From Limnohabitans sp. JirII-31 (lineage in GTDB: Bacteria > Pseudomonadota > Gammaproteobacteria > Burkholderiales > Burkholderiaceae_C), in the NCBI RefSeq assembly GCF_002778315.1, contig NZ_NESA01000001.1:186001-250000 (forward strand): 64,000 nt of DNA. The letters are read 5' to 3'. The stretch's first letter is position 1, and every line of letters begins with the position of its first letter. Below the pieces are notes generated by a model. The model did not search any database and was not told the DNA's origin. It worked only from the letters and a program-made list of their open reading frames with translations. Made by a program: the position numbers and the translations under genes. Below are positions 51,208 through 60,708 of this stretch, in pieces.

Positions 51208-54200
51208 ATGAATAAATTCAACTTATCTCAATGGGCCCTGGAACATCCTGCGCTGACCCGCTACCTGATGGTGGTGTTGATGGTGTTGGGCATCGCAGCC
51301 TATTTCCAGTTGGGTCAAGACGAAGACCCGCCTTTCACCTTTCGTGCCATGGTGGTTCGTGCCTATTGGCCTGGTGCCACGGCGCAGCAAGTGGCAGAAC
51401 AAGTGACTGATAAATTGGAGCGAACGCTGCAAGAGGTTCCTTATGCGGACAAGATCCGCAGTTACTCCAAGCCAGGTGAGTCACAAATCATTTTTCAACT
51501 CAAAGACTCAACAAAACCCAGCGATGTGCCCAATGCCTGGTACACCGTACGAAAAAAGATTGGCGACATTCGTTACACCTTGCCAGCGGGTGTGCAAGGC
51601 CCTTTTTTCAATGACGAGTTTGGTGATGTATTTGGTGTGATTTATGCACTGGATGCGCCAGGTTTCACGCCTGCCGAAGTGAAACGCTTTGCCGACGATG
51701 TGCGGCAACAGCTGCTGCGCGTGCCTGATGTGGCCAAGGTGGAACAGTTTGGCGTGCAGGACGAAAAGATATTCATCGAAATTCCACAAAAGCGCTTGGT
51801 GCAGCTTGGCCTCGACTTGAATGCGGTGCTGGCACAGTTGGGACAAGAAAACGCTGTCGAGAACGCGGGGTCGGTGCAAGCGCCTCTGGATGTGTTGCAA
51901 GTGCGTATTGAAGGCCAGTTCGAGACGGCGGAGCAATTGCGAGCCATGCCGATTCGCGGCAGCTCGGGCCAACAGTTGCGCTTGGGGGATATTGCCACTG
52001 TGCAGCGTGGCTACATTGATCCGCCCTCTGTCAAAGTGCATCACCAGGGCCAACCTGTGATTGCCTTGGGTGTTTCAATGGCCAAGAAGGGCGACATCAT
52101 CGCTTTGGGTAAATCGCTCAAGGTCGCGACTCAAAAAATAGAACAAACTTTGCCTGCAGGGGTGCGACTTGTGCAGGTACAAGACCAGCCCAAGGCCGTG
52201 ATGAGCTCCGTGGGGGAGTTTGTTCAAGTGCTCATTGAGGCTGTCTTGATTGTGCTGTTGGTGAGTTTCGTGTCGCTCGGCCTGCACAAAGGTGGACGGT
52301 TCGGCTGGCATGTAGACATTCGCCCGGGTTTGGTTGTGGCCATCACGATTCCTTTGGTGTTAGCCATGACTTTTTTGGCGATGCATTATTTAGGCATTGG
52401 TCTACACAAAATCTCTCTCGGATCTTTGATCATCGCTTTGGGCTTACTGGTGGACGACGCCATCATCGCCGTGGAGATGATGGTGCGCAAAATGGAAGAG
52501 GGCTATGACCGTGTGCGTGCGGCCACCTTTGCCTATGAAGTCACCGCCATGCCGATGTTGACAGGCACGTTGATCACCGCCGCTGGTTTTTTGCCCATTG
52601 GCATGGCCAATTCAACGGTGGGTGAGTACACCTATGCCATTTTTGCGGTGACCGTGGCTGCGTTGGTGCTGAGCTGGTGGGTGTCGGTCTACTTTGTGCC
52701 TTACTTGGGGACCTTGTTGCTGAATGTGAAGCCCCATGCTGAGCACGAGTTGTTCGATGGCCCGTTCTACACGCACTTTCGCCGGGCGGTGATGTGGTGT
52801 GTGGTGCATCGCTGGAAGGCCATTGGCATCACTGTGTTGTTGTTTGTCTTGGGGCTGGTGGGGATGGGGCGTGTGCAACAGCAGTTCTTCCCCGATTCGA
52901 GTCGCCCCGAAATTTTGGTGGATCTGTGGTTTCCTGAAGGCACCTCTTTCAAACTCAACGAGAGCGTGACGCAAGCGGTGGAACAGCGCTTACTCAAAGA
53001 AGCCGGCGTGCAAACAGTCAGTTCTTGGATTGGCTCAGGTGTTCCACGTTTTTATTTGCCACTCGACCAAGTATTTCCGCAGACCAATGTGTCGCAGTTG
53101 ATCGTGGTGCCAGAAGATTTGAAGCGTCGAGAGTCCTTGCGCTTGGCGCTGCCTACCATGTTGGCGCAAGAATTTCCTGAGGCGCGTGCCCGTGTAAAGC
53201 TGTTGCCCAGCGGGCCACCCGTTGCATACCCCGTGCAATTTAGGGTAGTGGGACCTGATCCCAAGGTTTTGCGTGAACATGCTGACGAGGTCAAGGCAGT
53301 GATGCGTGCTAACAGCGCAGCGCGTGGCGTGAACGACAACTGGAATGAATCGGTGAAAGTGATTCGCTTGGAGGTTGATCAGGCCAAGGCGCGTACCTTG
53401 GGCGTGACTAGCCAATCGTTGGCCCAAGCTGCCCGTACGTTGTTGGTCGGCTCCACGGTTGAGCAATTCCGTGAAGACAACAAACTGATTGACATCGTCT
53501 TGCGTCAACCCGTCGATGAGCGTGACGCCATCAGTGACCTGACCAATGCATATGTCCCGACGGCCAGTGGTCGCATGGTGGCGCTGACGCAAATCGCCAA
53601 ACCCGTGTTTTCTTGGGAGCCTGGGGTGATGTGGCGTGAAGGGCGTGAATACGCGATCACGGTGCAGTGCGACATCATTGAAGGTTTGCAAGGAGCGACG
53701 GTGACTGATCAGCTGCTACCAGATCTTCGAAAGTTGGAAGCGCAATGGTCACAAACCCAAGATTCAGGCTATCGCATTCAGGTCGCGGGTGCGGTGGAGG
53801 AGAGTGCCAAAGGCTCAAGCTCCATCTCGGCAGGGATGCCGATGATGTTGTTCATCACCTTCACCTTGTTGATGCTGCAGTTGCAAAGCTTCAGTCGTGC
53901 GCTGCTGGTGTTTTTGACTGGGCCGCTGGGATTGGCCGGAGTAGCCGCAGCCTTGCTTGCGCTGGATCGCCCCTTTGGCTTTGTCGCGTTGCTGGGTGTG
54001 ATCGCGTTGATGGGCATGATTCAGCGCAATTCGGTGATTTTGATTGATCAAATTGAACAAGACCGTGCCAACGGGGTGGCGGCTTGGGAGGCCATTGTGG
54101 AAGCCGCTGTGCGGCGTTTGCGACCGATTGTGTTGACTGCAGCCGCCGCCGTATTGGCCATGATTCCTCTCACCCGCAGCGTGTTTTGGGGGCCTATGGC

Positions 54201-54309
54201 TGTGGCCATCATGGGGGGGCTGGCGCTGGCAACGGTGTTGACCTTGTTGTCTTTGCCCGCCATGTACGCTGCCTGGTTCCGAGTCGAGCGGCCAAAACCA
54301 GCGGCGTAA
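51208..54309 (+). CDS. RND efflux pump inner-membrane permease (HAE1 type)
   Basis: A ~1033-residue proton-driven pump. A GTG at 51196, overlapping the adaptor stop, is an alternative start; ATG 51208 gives the usual M-N-K-F-N-L-S. It has the twelve-helix plan with large periplasmic loops after helices 1 and 7, the conserved G-L-L-V-D-D-A-I-I-A-V-E near residue 407 (TM4 proton-relay aspartates) and P-E-I-L-V-D-L-W near 567. Substrates cannot be predicted. No outer-membrane TolC-like gene or TetR regulator is adjacent. Confidence 0.9.
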   Translation: MNKFNLSQWALEHPALTRYLMVVLMVLGIAAYFQLGQDEDPPFTFRAMVVRAYWPGATAQQVAEQVTDKLERTLQEVPYADKIRSYSKPGESQIIFQLKDSTKPSDVPNAWYTVRKKIGDIRYTLPAGVQGPFFNDEFGDVFGVIYALDAPGFTPAEVKRFADDVRQQLLRVPDVAKVEQFGVQDEKIFIEIPQKRLVQLGLDLNAVLAQLGQENAVENAGSVQAPLDVLQVRIEGQFETAEQLRAMPIRGSSGQQLRLGDIATVQRGYIDPPSVKVHHQGQPVIALGVSMAKKGDIIALGKSLKVATQKIEQTLPAGVRLVQVQDQPKAVMSSVGEFVQVLIEAVLIVLLVSFVSLGLHKGGRFGWHVDIRPGLVVAITIPLVLAMTFLAMHYLGIGLHKISLGSLIIALGLLVDDAIIAVEMMVRKMEEGYDRVRAATFAYEVTAMPMLTGTLITAAGFLPIGMANSTVGEYTYAIFAVTVAALVLSWWVSVYFVPYLGTLLLNVKPHAEHELFDGPFYTHFRRAVMWCVVHRWKAIGITVLLFVLGLVGMGRVQQQFFPDSSRPEILVDLWFPEGTSFKLNESVTQAVEQRLLKEAGVQTVSSWIGSGVPRFYLPLDQVFPQTNVSQLIVVPEDLKRRESLRLALPTMLAQEFPEARARVKLLPSGPPVAYPVQFRVVGPDPKVLREHADEVKAVMRANSAARGVNDNWNESVKVIRLEVDQAKARTLGVTSQSLAQAARTLLVGSTVEQFREDNKLIDIVLRQPVDERDAISDLTNAYVPTASGRMVALTQIAKPVFSWEPGVMWREGREYAITVQCDIIEGLQGATVTDQLLPDLRKLEAQWSQTQDSGYRIQVAGAVEESAKGSSSISAGMPMMLFITFTLLMLQLQSFSRALLVFLTGPLGLAGVAAALLALDRPFGFVALLGVIALMGMIQRNSVILIDQIEQDRANGVAAWEAIVEAAVRRLRPIVLTAAAAVLAMIPLTRSVFWGPMAVAIMGGLALATVLTLLSLPAMYAAWFRVERPKPAA

Positions 54310-54387
54310 ACGGATAAAATAATAGGTTGACCGATTTCAAGCGGGTGGTCTTGCACAAAGACCGCCCGTTGTTCTTTGAAAAAACCC

Positions 54388-54474
54388 GCGCGGGTGGCGA
54401 AATTGGTAGACGCACCAGGTTTAGGTCCTGACGTCCGCAAGGATGTGCGGGTTCGAGTCCCGCCCCGCGCACCA
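54388..54474 (+). tRNA. tRNA-Leu (anticodon UAG)
   Basis: Class II tRNA of 87 nt including an encoded CCA. The 7-bp acceptor GCGCGGG pairs with CCCGCGC, the anticodon loop reads TTTAGGT with TAG at 34-36, a long variable arm follows and the T-loop GTTCGAG is intact. It reads CUA (and other CUN) codons. Located 62 bp before tig. Confidence 0.95.
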
Positions 54475-54536
54475 TGATTCATGGCAACTGGCCCATTGAG
54501 GGCTGTTGCTGACAATGCCAATTTAGGAGAAACCGC

Positions 54537-55847
54537 ATGGCTGTGACCGTTGAAACTTTGGAAAAACTGGAACGCAAGATCACCCTCACGTTGCCGGTGG
54601 ATGTCATTGCCAAGGAAGTGGATGCCCGCCTCAAGCGCGTCGCCCGTCAAGTCAAGATCGACGGCTTTCGCCCCGGCAAGGTGCCGATGAACATCGTGGC
54701 ACAACGTTATGGTTATTCCACCCACTACGAAGTCATGAACGACAAGGTGGGCGAAGCTTTTGCAGCTGCCACCAATGAAGCCAAGCTGCGTGTCGCTGGT
54801 CAGCCCCGTATCTCTGAAAAAGAAGCCTCTCCAGAGGGCCAAATGGCTTTCGAGGCGATTTTCGAGGTGTACCCTGAAGTCAAGATGGGTGACTTGGCCA
54901 GCATTGACGTGGAAAAAGCTTCTGCTGAAGTGACCGATGCCGCCATCGACAAAACCATTGAAATCTTGCGCAAACAGCGTCGTACCTTCGCGCAGCGTGG
55001 GTTGACGGGGGCGGCTGAGGACAGTGACCGCGTGACCATTGACTTTGAAGGCAAGATTGACGGAGAGCCTTTTCAAGGCGGCAAAGCCGAAGACTTTCAG
55101 TTCTTGCTTGGCGAAGGCCAAATGCTCAAGGAATTTGAAGATGCGGTGCGCGGTATGAAGTCGGGCGAAAGCAAAACCTTTCCGCTGAATTTCCCCGCCG
55201 ACTACCACGGCAAAGAAGTGGCGGGCAAACAAGCCGACTTCTTGGTGACTTTGAAAAAGGTTGAAGCAGCTCACATGCCAGAAGTGACCGACGAGTTGGC
55301 CAAGTCCTTGGGCGTGGCTGATGCCACCGTAGCAGGCTTGCGCGCTGACATCAAAAACAACTTGGAGCGCGAAGTGAAGTTCCGCTTGCTGGGCCGCAAC
55401 AAGCAAGCTGCTTTGGACGCTTTGGTGACTGTCGCTGAACTCGATTTACCCAAGGCCAGCGTGCAAGCTGAGCTGGACCGCATGATCGAAGGCGCCCGTG
55501 CAGACTTGAAAGCACGTGGCATCAAAGATGCTGACAAAGCCCCCATCCCTGACGACGTGTTCCGCCCACAAGCTGAAAAGCGCGTTCGCATGGGCTTGGT
55601 GGTGGCTGAGTTGGTGCGCAATCATGAGTTGCACGCCACAGCTGAGCAGATCAAAGCGCACATCGAAGAGTTGGCCTCAAGCTACGAAAAACCTGCCGAT
55701 GTGGTCAAGTGGTATTACAGCGACATGAGCCGTTTGGGCGAAGTTGAAGCCATCGTCATTGAAAACAATGTGACCGACTTCATCTTGTCTAAGGCGAAAG
55801 TCACGGCCAAAGCCGTGTCATTCGACGAATTGATGGGCCAATCCTGA
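54537..55847 (+). CDS. tig: Trigger factor
   Basis: A 436-residue ribosome-bound chaperone and peptidyl-prolyl isomerase. The ribosome-binding signature G-F-R-P-G-K-V-P is near residue 43-50, the FKBP-type domain ~160-245 ([11 protein letters not shown]) and the helical substrate-binding C-domain ~250-420. AGGAG precedes the ATG. It heads the tig-clpP-clpX-lon block conserved in proteobacteria, 26 bp before clpP. Confidence 0.96.
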   Translation: MAVTVETLEKLERKITLTLPVDVIAKEVDARLKRVARQVKIDGFRPGKVPMNIVAQRYGYSTHYEVMNDKVGEAFAAATNEAKLRVAGQPRISEKEASPEGQMAFEAIFEVYPEVKMGDLASIDVEKASAEVTDAAIDKTIEILRKQRRTFAQRGLTGAAEDSDRVTIDFEGKIDGEPFQGGKAEDFQFLLGEGQMLKEFEDAVRGMKSGESKTFPLNFPADYHGKEVAGKQADFLVTLKKVEAAHMPEVTDELAKSLGVADATVAGLRADIKNNLEREVKFRLLGRNKQAALDALVTVAELDLPKASVQAELDRMIEGARADLKARGIKDADKAPIPDDVFRPQAEKRVRMGLVVAELVRNHELHATAEQIKAHIEELASSYEKPADVVKWYYSDMSRLGEVEAIVIENNVTDFILSKAKVTAKAVSFDELMGQS

Positions 55848-55873
55848 TCTGTCTTCGTCAACAAGGAAACACT

Positions 55874-56482
55874 ATGAGCGCACTGGACACACAAGCCCTG
55901 GGAATGATTCCCATGGTGATCGAGCAGTCGGGCCGCGGCGAGCGGTCTTATGACATTTATTCACGCCTGCTCAAAGAGCGCGTGATCTTTTTGGTCGGTC
56001 CAGTCAACGACCAAACCGCCAATCTGGTGGTGGCGCAGTTGTTGTTTTTGGAAAGCGAAAACCCTGACAAAGACATTTCGCTCTACATCAACTCACCTGG
56101 CGGCTCTGTGAGCGCGGGCATGGCGATTTTTGACACGATGAATTTCGTCAAGCCTCAAGTCTCCACCCTGTGTATTGGTATGGCCGCCAGTATGGGCGCG
56201 TTCTTGCTGGCTGCAGGCGAGAAGGGCAAGCGCTTCTCGTTGCCTAATTCGAAAGTCATGATTCACCAGCCCCTTGGCGGTACGCAAGGCCAAGCCACCG
56301 AAATCGAAATTCACGCCCGTGAAATTTTGAAAACACGTGAGCAGCTCAACCGTATCTTGGCTGAGCGTACAGGGCAACCACTTGAGAAAATCGAGCGTGA
56401 TACCGAACGTGACTACTACCTGAGTGCTGACGAAGCCAAGGACTACGGCTTGGTCGACCAAGTGATCAACAAACGCGCCTAA
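55874..56482 (+). CDS. clpP: ATP-dependent Clp protease proteolytic subunit
   Basis: A 202-residue serine protease forming the 14-mer barrel with ClpX or ClpA. The nucleophile Ser is in G-M-A-A-S-M-G-A near residue 105, His in M-I-H-Q-P near 130, and Asp in the D-R-D-x-motif equivalent (E-R-D-Y-Y) near 178. AAGGA lies upstream of the ATG. Confidence 0.96.
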   Translation: MSALDTQALGMIPMVIEQSGRGERSYDIYSRLLKERVIFLVGPVNDQTANLVVAQLLFLESENPDKDISLYINSPGGSVSAGMAIFDTMNFVKPQVSTLCIGMAASMGAFLLAAGEKGKRFSLPNSKVMIHQPLGGTQGQATEIEIHAREILKTREQLNRILAERTGQPLEKIERDTERDYYLSADEAKDYGLVDQVINKRA

Positions 56483-56504
56483 TACGCAGCGTTTGGTTTC
56501 TAAG

Positions 56505-56547
56505 GCGGCGTCTTTTTTGGGTCATCGTACCCATAAGCGCCGCTTTT
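56505..56547 (+). terminator. Hairpin between clpP and clpX
   Basis: An outer GCGGCG / CGCCGC stem encloses an inner TGGGT / ACCCA stem and is followed by TTTT. It lies 22 bp after the clpP stop and resembles an intrinsic terminator or attenuator, with clpX starting 52 bp after the hairpin. The loop between stems is long and asymmetric, so strength is uncertain. Confidence 0.55.
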
Positions 56548-56599
56548 GATTTGGGTATCATCGACTCAACATTTTTTAGCACCTTCTCAAAGCAATTTC

Positions 56600-57865
56600 A
56601 TGGCCGACAAAAAAGGCGCTTCTGGCGAAAAAAACCTCTACTGTTCTTTCTGCGGTAAGAGTCAGCACGAGGTAAAAAAGCTCATTGCAGGACCTTCGGT
56701 CTTTATTTGCGATGAGTGCATCGATTTGTGCAACGAGATCATTCGAGACGAGTTGCCTGCTGGCGATCTGGCCGCAGAGACACGCGGTGATTTACCTACC
56801 CCGGCAGAAATCAAAGCGAACCTTGACAACTACGTCATTGGACAAGAGCCTGCCAAACGCACCTTGGCTGTGGCGGTGTACAACCACTACAAGCGCTTGA
56901 AGCACAAAGAAGGCGCTAAAAAAGAAGATGTCGAGCTCTCCAAAAGCAACATCTTGTTGATCGGCCCTACCGGGTCTGGCAAGACCTTGCTGGCCCAAAC
57001 CATGGCACGCATGTTGGACGTGCCGTTCGTCATGGCCGATGCCACCACCTTGACCGAAGCCGGTTACGTCGGTGAAGACGTTGAAAACATCATTCAAAAA
57101 TTGCTGCAAAGCTGCAACTACGACGTTGAGCGCGCGCAGCGTGGCATTGTGTACATCGACGAAATCGACAAGATTTCGCGCAAATCTGACAACCCATCCA
57201 TCACCCGCGACGTATCAGGTGAGGGGGTGCAGCAGGCCTTACTCAAGTTGATTGAGGGCACCATGGCCAGCATTCCACCGCAGGGTGGGCGCAAGCACCC
57301 CAACCAAGACTTTTTGCAAATTGACACGACCAACATCTTGTTCATTTGTGGCGGTGCATTTGCCGGTCTTGAGAAAGTGATCGAAAGCCGTACCGAAGCT
57401 TCCGGCATTGGTTTCGGTGCCACGGTCAAGAGCAAAGAAAGCCGCAGCTTGACCGAAGTGTTCGGTGAGGTGGAACCGCAAGACATCATCAAGTTTGGGT
57501 TGATTCCAGAACTTGTGGGTCGTATGCCTGTGGTGGCGACCTTGGCCGAGTTGACAGAGGACGCCTTGGTGCAAATCTTGACTGAACCCAAGAATGCCTT
57601 GATCAAGCAATACGGCAAGCTGTTTGCGATGGAAGGCGCTGAGCTTGAAGTCCGCCCCAGTGCCCTGCGAGCAATTGCTAAAAAAGCCTTGGCGCGTAAA
57701 ACTGGTGCCCGAGGTTTGCGTTCCATCCTTGAACAATCGCTGATCGACACCATGTTCGAATTACCCAACACAACGAATGTCGAGAAAGTGGTGGTTGAAG
57801 AAGCCACCATCGACGAAAATAAACCCCCTTTGTTGGTGTACCGAGAGGCCGCCAAAAAGGCCTAA
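56600..57865 (+). CDS. clpX: ATP-dependent Clp protease ATP-binding subunit
   Basis: A 421-residue AAA+ unfoldase. The start at 56600 begins M-A-D-K-K. The C4 zinc-binding domain (C-S-F-C and C-D-E-C) is at residues ~15-40, Walker A G-P-T-G-S-G-K-T near 119, Walker B V-Y-I-D-E-I-D near 183 and the ClpP-binding I-G-F loop (G-I-G-F-G) near 272. It delivers tagged substrates to ClpP. Confidence 0.96.
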   Translation: MADKKGASGEKNLYCSFCGKSQHEVKKLIAGPSVFICDECIDLCNEIIRDELPAGDLAAETRGDLPTPAEIKANLDNYVIGQEPAKRTLAVAVYNHYKRLKHKEGAKKEDVELSKSNILLIGPTGSGKTLLAQTMARMLDVPFVMADATTLTEAGYVGEDVENIIQKLLQSCNYDVERAQRGIVYIDEIDKISRKSDNPSITRDVSGEGVQQALLKLIEGTMASIPPQGGRKHPNQDFLQIDTTNILFICGGAFAGLEKVIESRTEASGIGFGATVKSKESRSLTEVFGEVEPQDIIKFGLIPELVGRMPVVATLAELTEDALVQILTEPKNALIKQYGKLFAMEGAELEVRPSALRAIAKKALARKTGARGLRSILEQSLIDTMFELPNTTNVEKVVVEEATIDENKPPLLVYREAAKKA

Positions 57866-57877
57866 AAGATTCATCTC

Positions 57878-57907
57878 GGGGACGGCGAAAGTGCTTGTCC
57901 CCTTTTT
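57878..57907 (+). terminator. Intrinsic terminator between clpX and lon
   Basis: A GGGGAC / GTCCCC stem with a 13-nt loop is followed at once by TTTTT. It begins 13 bp after the clpX stop and ends 15 bp before the lon start codon. This leaves no room for a separate lon promoter downstream of it, so lon must be expressed by read-through or from a promoter located inside clpX that also crosses the hairpin. Confidence 0.75.
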
Positions 57908-57922
57908 ATTGGAAGGCTGACC

Positions 57923-60337
57923 ATGTCTGGACAACCCCCGCTGCCTGCTACCCCGATCGATCTGCCACTGCTGCCCTTGCGCGATGTGGTGGTGTTCCCG
58001 CACATGGTGATTCCGCTGTTTGTCGGGCGCCCCAAGAGCATCAAAGCGCTCGAATCTGCCATGTCCGCGGATCGGCGCATCATGCTGGTGGCTCAAAAAG
58101 CTGCCGCCAAAGATGAGCCATCCGTCGCTGATATGTTCGAGGTCGGGTGCGTTTCCACCATCTTGCAAATGCTCAAACTGCCTGACGGCACTGTCAAAGT
58201 GTTGGTCGAGGGGCAGCAACGCGCACGCGTAAACGGTATCGAAGATGGCGAATCGCATTTCACGGCCAATTTGACACCTGTGGAGGTGCTCGCCGCCGAG
58301 ACCGATAGCGAGGTTGAAGCTCTGCGCCGCGCTGTGATGCAGCAGTTTGACCAGTACGTCAAACTGAACAAAAAGATTCCTCCAGAAATCTTGACCTCCA
58401 TTGCCAGCATTGACGATCCCGGTCGTTTGGCCGACACCATCGCGGCGCACTTGCCACTCAAGTTAGAAAACAAGCAAGTGGTGCTTGATTTGGCTTTGGT
58501 GCGTGATCGTCTGGAAAATCTGTTCGAGCAACTCGAACGGGAAGTGGACATCCTCAACGTTGATAAAAAAATCCGTGGCCGTGTGAAACGCCAGATGGAA
58601 AAAAACCAACGCGATTTCTACCTCAACGAGCAAGTCAAAGCCATCCAAAAAGAATTGGGCGAAGGCGAGGAGGGTGCAGACATTGAAGAGATCGAGAAAA
58701 AGATCAAAGCTGCACGCATGCCTGTTGAGGCCCGCAAGAAGGCTGATGCAGAGCTGAAGAAACTCAAGCTCATGTCTCCTATGTCGGCTGAAGCCAGTGT
58801 GGTGCGTAACTACATTGATGTCTTGGTGGGCTTGCCTTGGAGCAAAAAAACAAAAATCAAACATGACTTGGGCAATGCCGAAGACGTGCTCAACGAGGAC
58901 CACTACGGGCTCGACAAGGTCAAAGACCGCATCTTGGAATACCTCGCGGTTCAGCAACGCGTTGACAAAGTCAAAGCCCCTATCTTGTGCTTGGTGGGAC
59001 CTCCTGGCGTGGGTAAAACCTCGCTTGGTCAATCCATTGCCAAGGCGACTGGGCGCAAGTACGTGCGCATGGCTTTGGGTGGCATGCGCGATGAAGCAGA
59101 AATTCGTGGCCATCGCCGCACCTACATTGGTGCGATGCCTGGCAAGGTCTTGCAAAGCTTGACCAAAGTGGGCACACGCAACCCCCTGTTCTTGTTGGAC
59201 GAAGTGGACAAACTCGGAACAGACTTCCGTGGCGATCCATCCAGCGCTTTGCTCGAGGTATTGGATCCGGAGCAAAACAACAAGTTTGGGGATCACTATG
59301 TTGAAGTCGACTACGACCTCAGCGACGTGATGTTTGTTGCTACATCCAACTCAATGAACATTCCCCCTGCGCTGTTGGACCGCATGGAAGTCATTCGACT
59401 GTCGGGCTACACCGAAGACGAAAAAACGCACATTGCCATGAAATATCTGCTGCCTAAGCAGATGAAAAACAACGGTGTGAAAGACGAAGAGTTGGTGGTG
59501 GACGAGTCTGCTGTGCGCGATATCGTGCGCTACTACACAAGAGAAGCAGGCGTTCGTTCGCTCGAACGCGAGTTGTCCAAGATTTGTCGCAAAGTGGTCA
59601 AGGCCTTGCTGCTCAAACAAATGAAGCCACAGGTCAAAGTGGATGCTGACAATTTGCCCGACTTCTTAGGGGTGCGCAAATACACCTATGGTCGTGCAGA
59701 ACAGCAAAACCAAGTGGGGCAAGTGGTGGGTCTGGCATGGACGGAAGTTGGAGGCGACTTGCTCACCATCGAGGCTGCCATCATGACGGGCAAGGGCACC
59801 ATCACACGCACAGGCTCTTTGGGCGATGTGATGAAAGAATCTGTTGAAGCCGCTCGCACCGTCGTGCGCAGCCGAGCACGTCGTTTGGGTATTTCTGACG
59901 ACTTGCTTGAAAAACGCGATATTCATATCCACGTTCCAGATGGTGCGACCCCGAAAGATGGTCCTAGCGCAGGTGCTGCGATGACCACTGCTTTGGTTTC
60001 GGCCTTGACAGGTATTCCTGTGCGCGCTGATGTGGCAATGACCGGTGAGATCACGCTGCGCGGTGAGGTGACAGCGATTGGCGGTCTCAAGGAAAAACTC
60101 TTGGCTGCTCTACGCGGTGGGATTAAGACGGTGTTGATCCCAGAAGAGAACATCAAAGATTTGCAAGAGATCCCCGAAAACGTGAAAAACGGCTTAGAAA
60201 TCGTGCCTGTCAAGTGGATCGACAAAGTGCTAGAGATCGCTCTTGAGCGTATGCCCACGCCGTTGCCTGACGAAGCGCCTGCTTTAGCGGCAACAGCGGC
60301 CACGGAAACGCCCAAAAACGAAGCGGTCAAGCATTGA
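57923..60337 (+). CDS. lon: ATP-dependent protease Lon
   Basis: An 804-residue LonA protease. The LAN N-domain spans ~10-205 (L-P-L-L-P-L-R-D-V-V-V-F), Walker A G-P-P-G-V-G-K-T-S is near residue 359, Walker B L-F-L-L-D-E-V-D near 421, and the catalytic Ser is in K-D-G-P-S-A-G near 682 with the Lys near 725. GGAAGG precedes the ATG. It degrades misfolded and regulatory proteins. Confidence 0.96.
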   Translation: MSGQPPLPATPIDLPLLPLRDVVVFPHMVIPLFVGRPKSIKALESAMSADRRIMLVAQKAAAKDEPSVADMFEVGCVSTILQMLKLPDGTVKVLVEGQQRARVNGIEDGESHFTANLTPVEVLAAETDSEVEALRRAVMQQFDQYVKLNKKIPPEILTSIASIDDPGRLADTIAAHLPLKLENKQVVLDLALVRDRLENLFEQLEREVDILNVDKKIRGRVKRQMEKNQRDFYLNEQVKAIQKELGEGEEGADIEEIEKKIKAARMPVEARKKADAELKKLKLMSPMSAEASVVRNYIDVLVGLPWSKKTKIKHDLGNAEDVLNEDHYGLDKVKDRILEYLAVQQRVDKVKAPILCLVGPPGVGKTSLGQSIAKATGRKYVRMALGGMRDEAEIRGHRRTYIGAMPGKVLQSLTKVGTRNPLFLLDEVDKLGTDFRGDPSSALLEVLDPEQNNKFGDHYVEVDYDLSDVMFVATSNSMNIPPALLDRMEVIRLSGYTEDEKTHIAMKYLLPKQMKNNGVKDEELVVDESAVRDIVRYYTREAGVRSLERELSKICRKVVKALLLKQMKPQVKVDADNLPDFLGVRKYTYGRAEQQNQVGQVVGLAWTEVGGDLLTIEAAIMTGKGTITRTGSLGDVMKESVEAARTVVRSRARRLGISDDLLEKRDIHIHVPDGATPKDGPSAGAAMTTALVSALTGIPVRADVAMTGEITLRGEVTAIGGLKEKLLAALRGGIKTVLIPEENIKDLQEIPENVKNGLEIVPVKWIDKVLEIALERMPTPLPDEAPALAATAATETPKNEAVKH

Positions 60338-60350
60338 TTTTTGTAAGCGC

Positions 60351-60380
60351 TTGTGTTTCGCTTTAAAAACGCGTTACAAT
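60351..60380 (+). promoter_or_regulatory. Putative promoter of tRNA-Gly
   Basis: TTGTGT (60351-60356) and TACAAT (60375-60380), spaced by 18 bp, lie just upstream of tRNA-Gly, which starts at 60390. The -10 is close to consensus; the -35 is moderate. Confidence 0.45.
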
Positions 60381-60389
60381 AGCGGCTCT

Positions 60390-60465
60390 GCGGGAATAGC
60401 TCAGTTGGTAGAGCGCAACCTTGCCAAGGTTGAGGTCGCGAGTTCGAGCCTCGTTTCCCGCTCCA
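60390..60465 (+). tRNA. tRNA-Gly (anticodon GCC)
   Basis: A 76-nt tRNA including encoded CCA. Acceptor GCGGGAA pairs with TTCCCGC, anticodon loop TTGCCAA, T-loop GTTCGAG. Reads GGC and GGU. Confidence 0.95.
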
Positions 60466-60474
60466 AATTGACAA

Positions 60475-60497
60475 GGGAAGCAACCGCTTCCCTTTTT
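60475..60497 (+). terminator. Intrinsic terminator between tRNA-Gly and tRNA-Cys
   Basis: A perfect 7-bp stem GGGAAGC / GCTTCCC with a 4-nt loop is followed by five T residues. It starts 9 bp after tRNA-Gly and ends 12 bp before tRNA-Cys, which implies that tRNA-Cys is either a read-through product or has a promoter overlapping tRNA-Gly. Confidence 0.8.
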
Positions 60498-60509
60498 CGT
60501 CAAAGACAT

Positions 60510-60583
60510 GGCGCGATAGCAAAGCGGTTATGCACCGGATTGCAAATCCGTTTAGCCCAGTTCGACTCTGGGTCGCGCCTCCA
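60510..60583 (+). tRNA. tRNA-Cys (anticodon GCA)
   Basis: A 74-nt tRNA including encoded CCA. Acceptor GGCGCGA pairs with TCGCGCC, anticodon loop TTGCAAA with GCA, T-loop TTCGACT. Reads UGC and UGU. Confidence 0.93.
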
Positions 60584-60586
60584 AAT

Positions 60587-60621
60587 AAAAGCCGTTACTG
60601 ATTGATGCAGTAACGGCTTTT
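60587..60621 (+). terminator. Terminator after tRNA-Cys
   Basis: A 14-bp perfect stem (the arm begins AAAAGCCG and the return arm ends CGGCTTTT) with a 7-nt loop. The arms supply a T-run on either strand, so it could work in both directions. It closes the tRNA block. Confidence 0.8.
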
Positions 60622-60708
60622 GCATTTGACATCCATGCATGGTCGTGCACGCGAAAGTATTTCAAAAACACTGTAAATAAAAAAAGGCGCACTACCAAGC
60701 AATGCGCT

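Noticed and set aside
54048..55406. 452-codon minus-strand frame across the RND gene, tRNA-Leu and tig
   Set aside because: It runs through a tRNA and the antisense of two certain genes.
60510..60708. Integrative element attachment site at tRNA-Cys
   Set aside because: No integrase gene and no repeat of the tRNA 3' end were seen; the truncated GGDEF gene alone does not prove integration.
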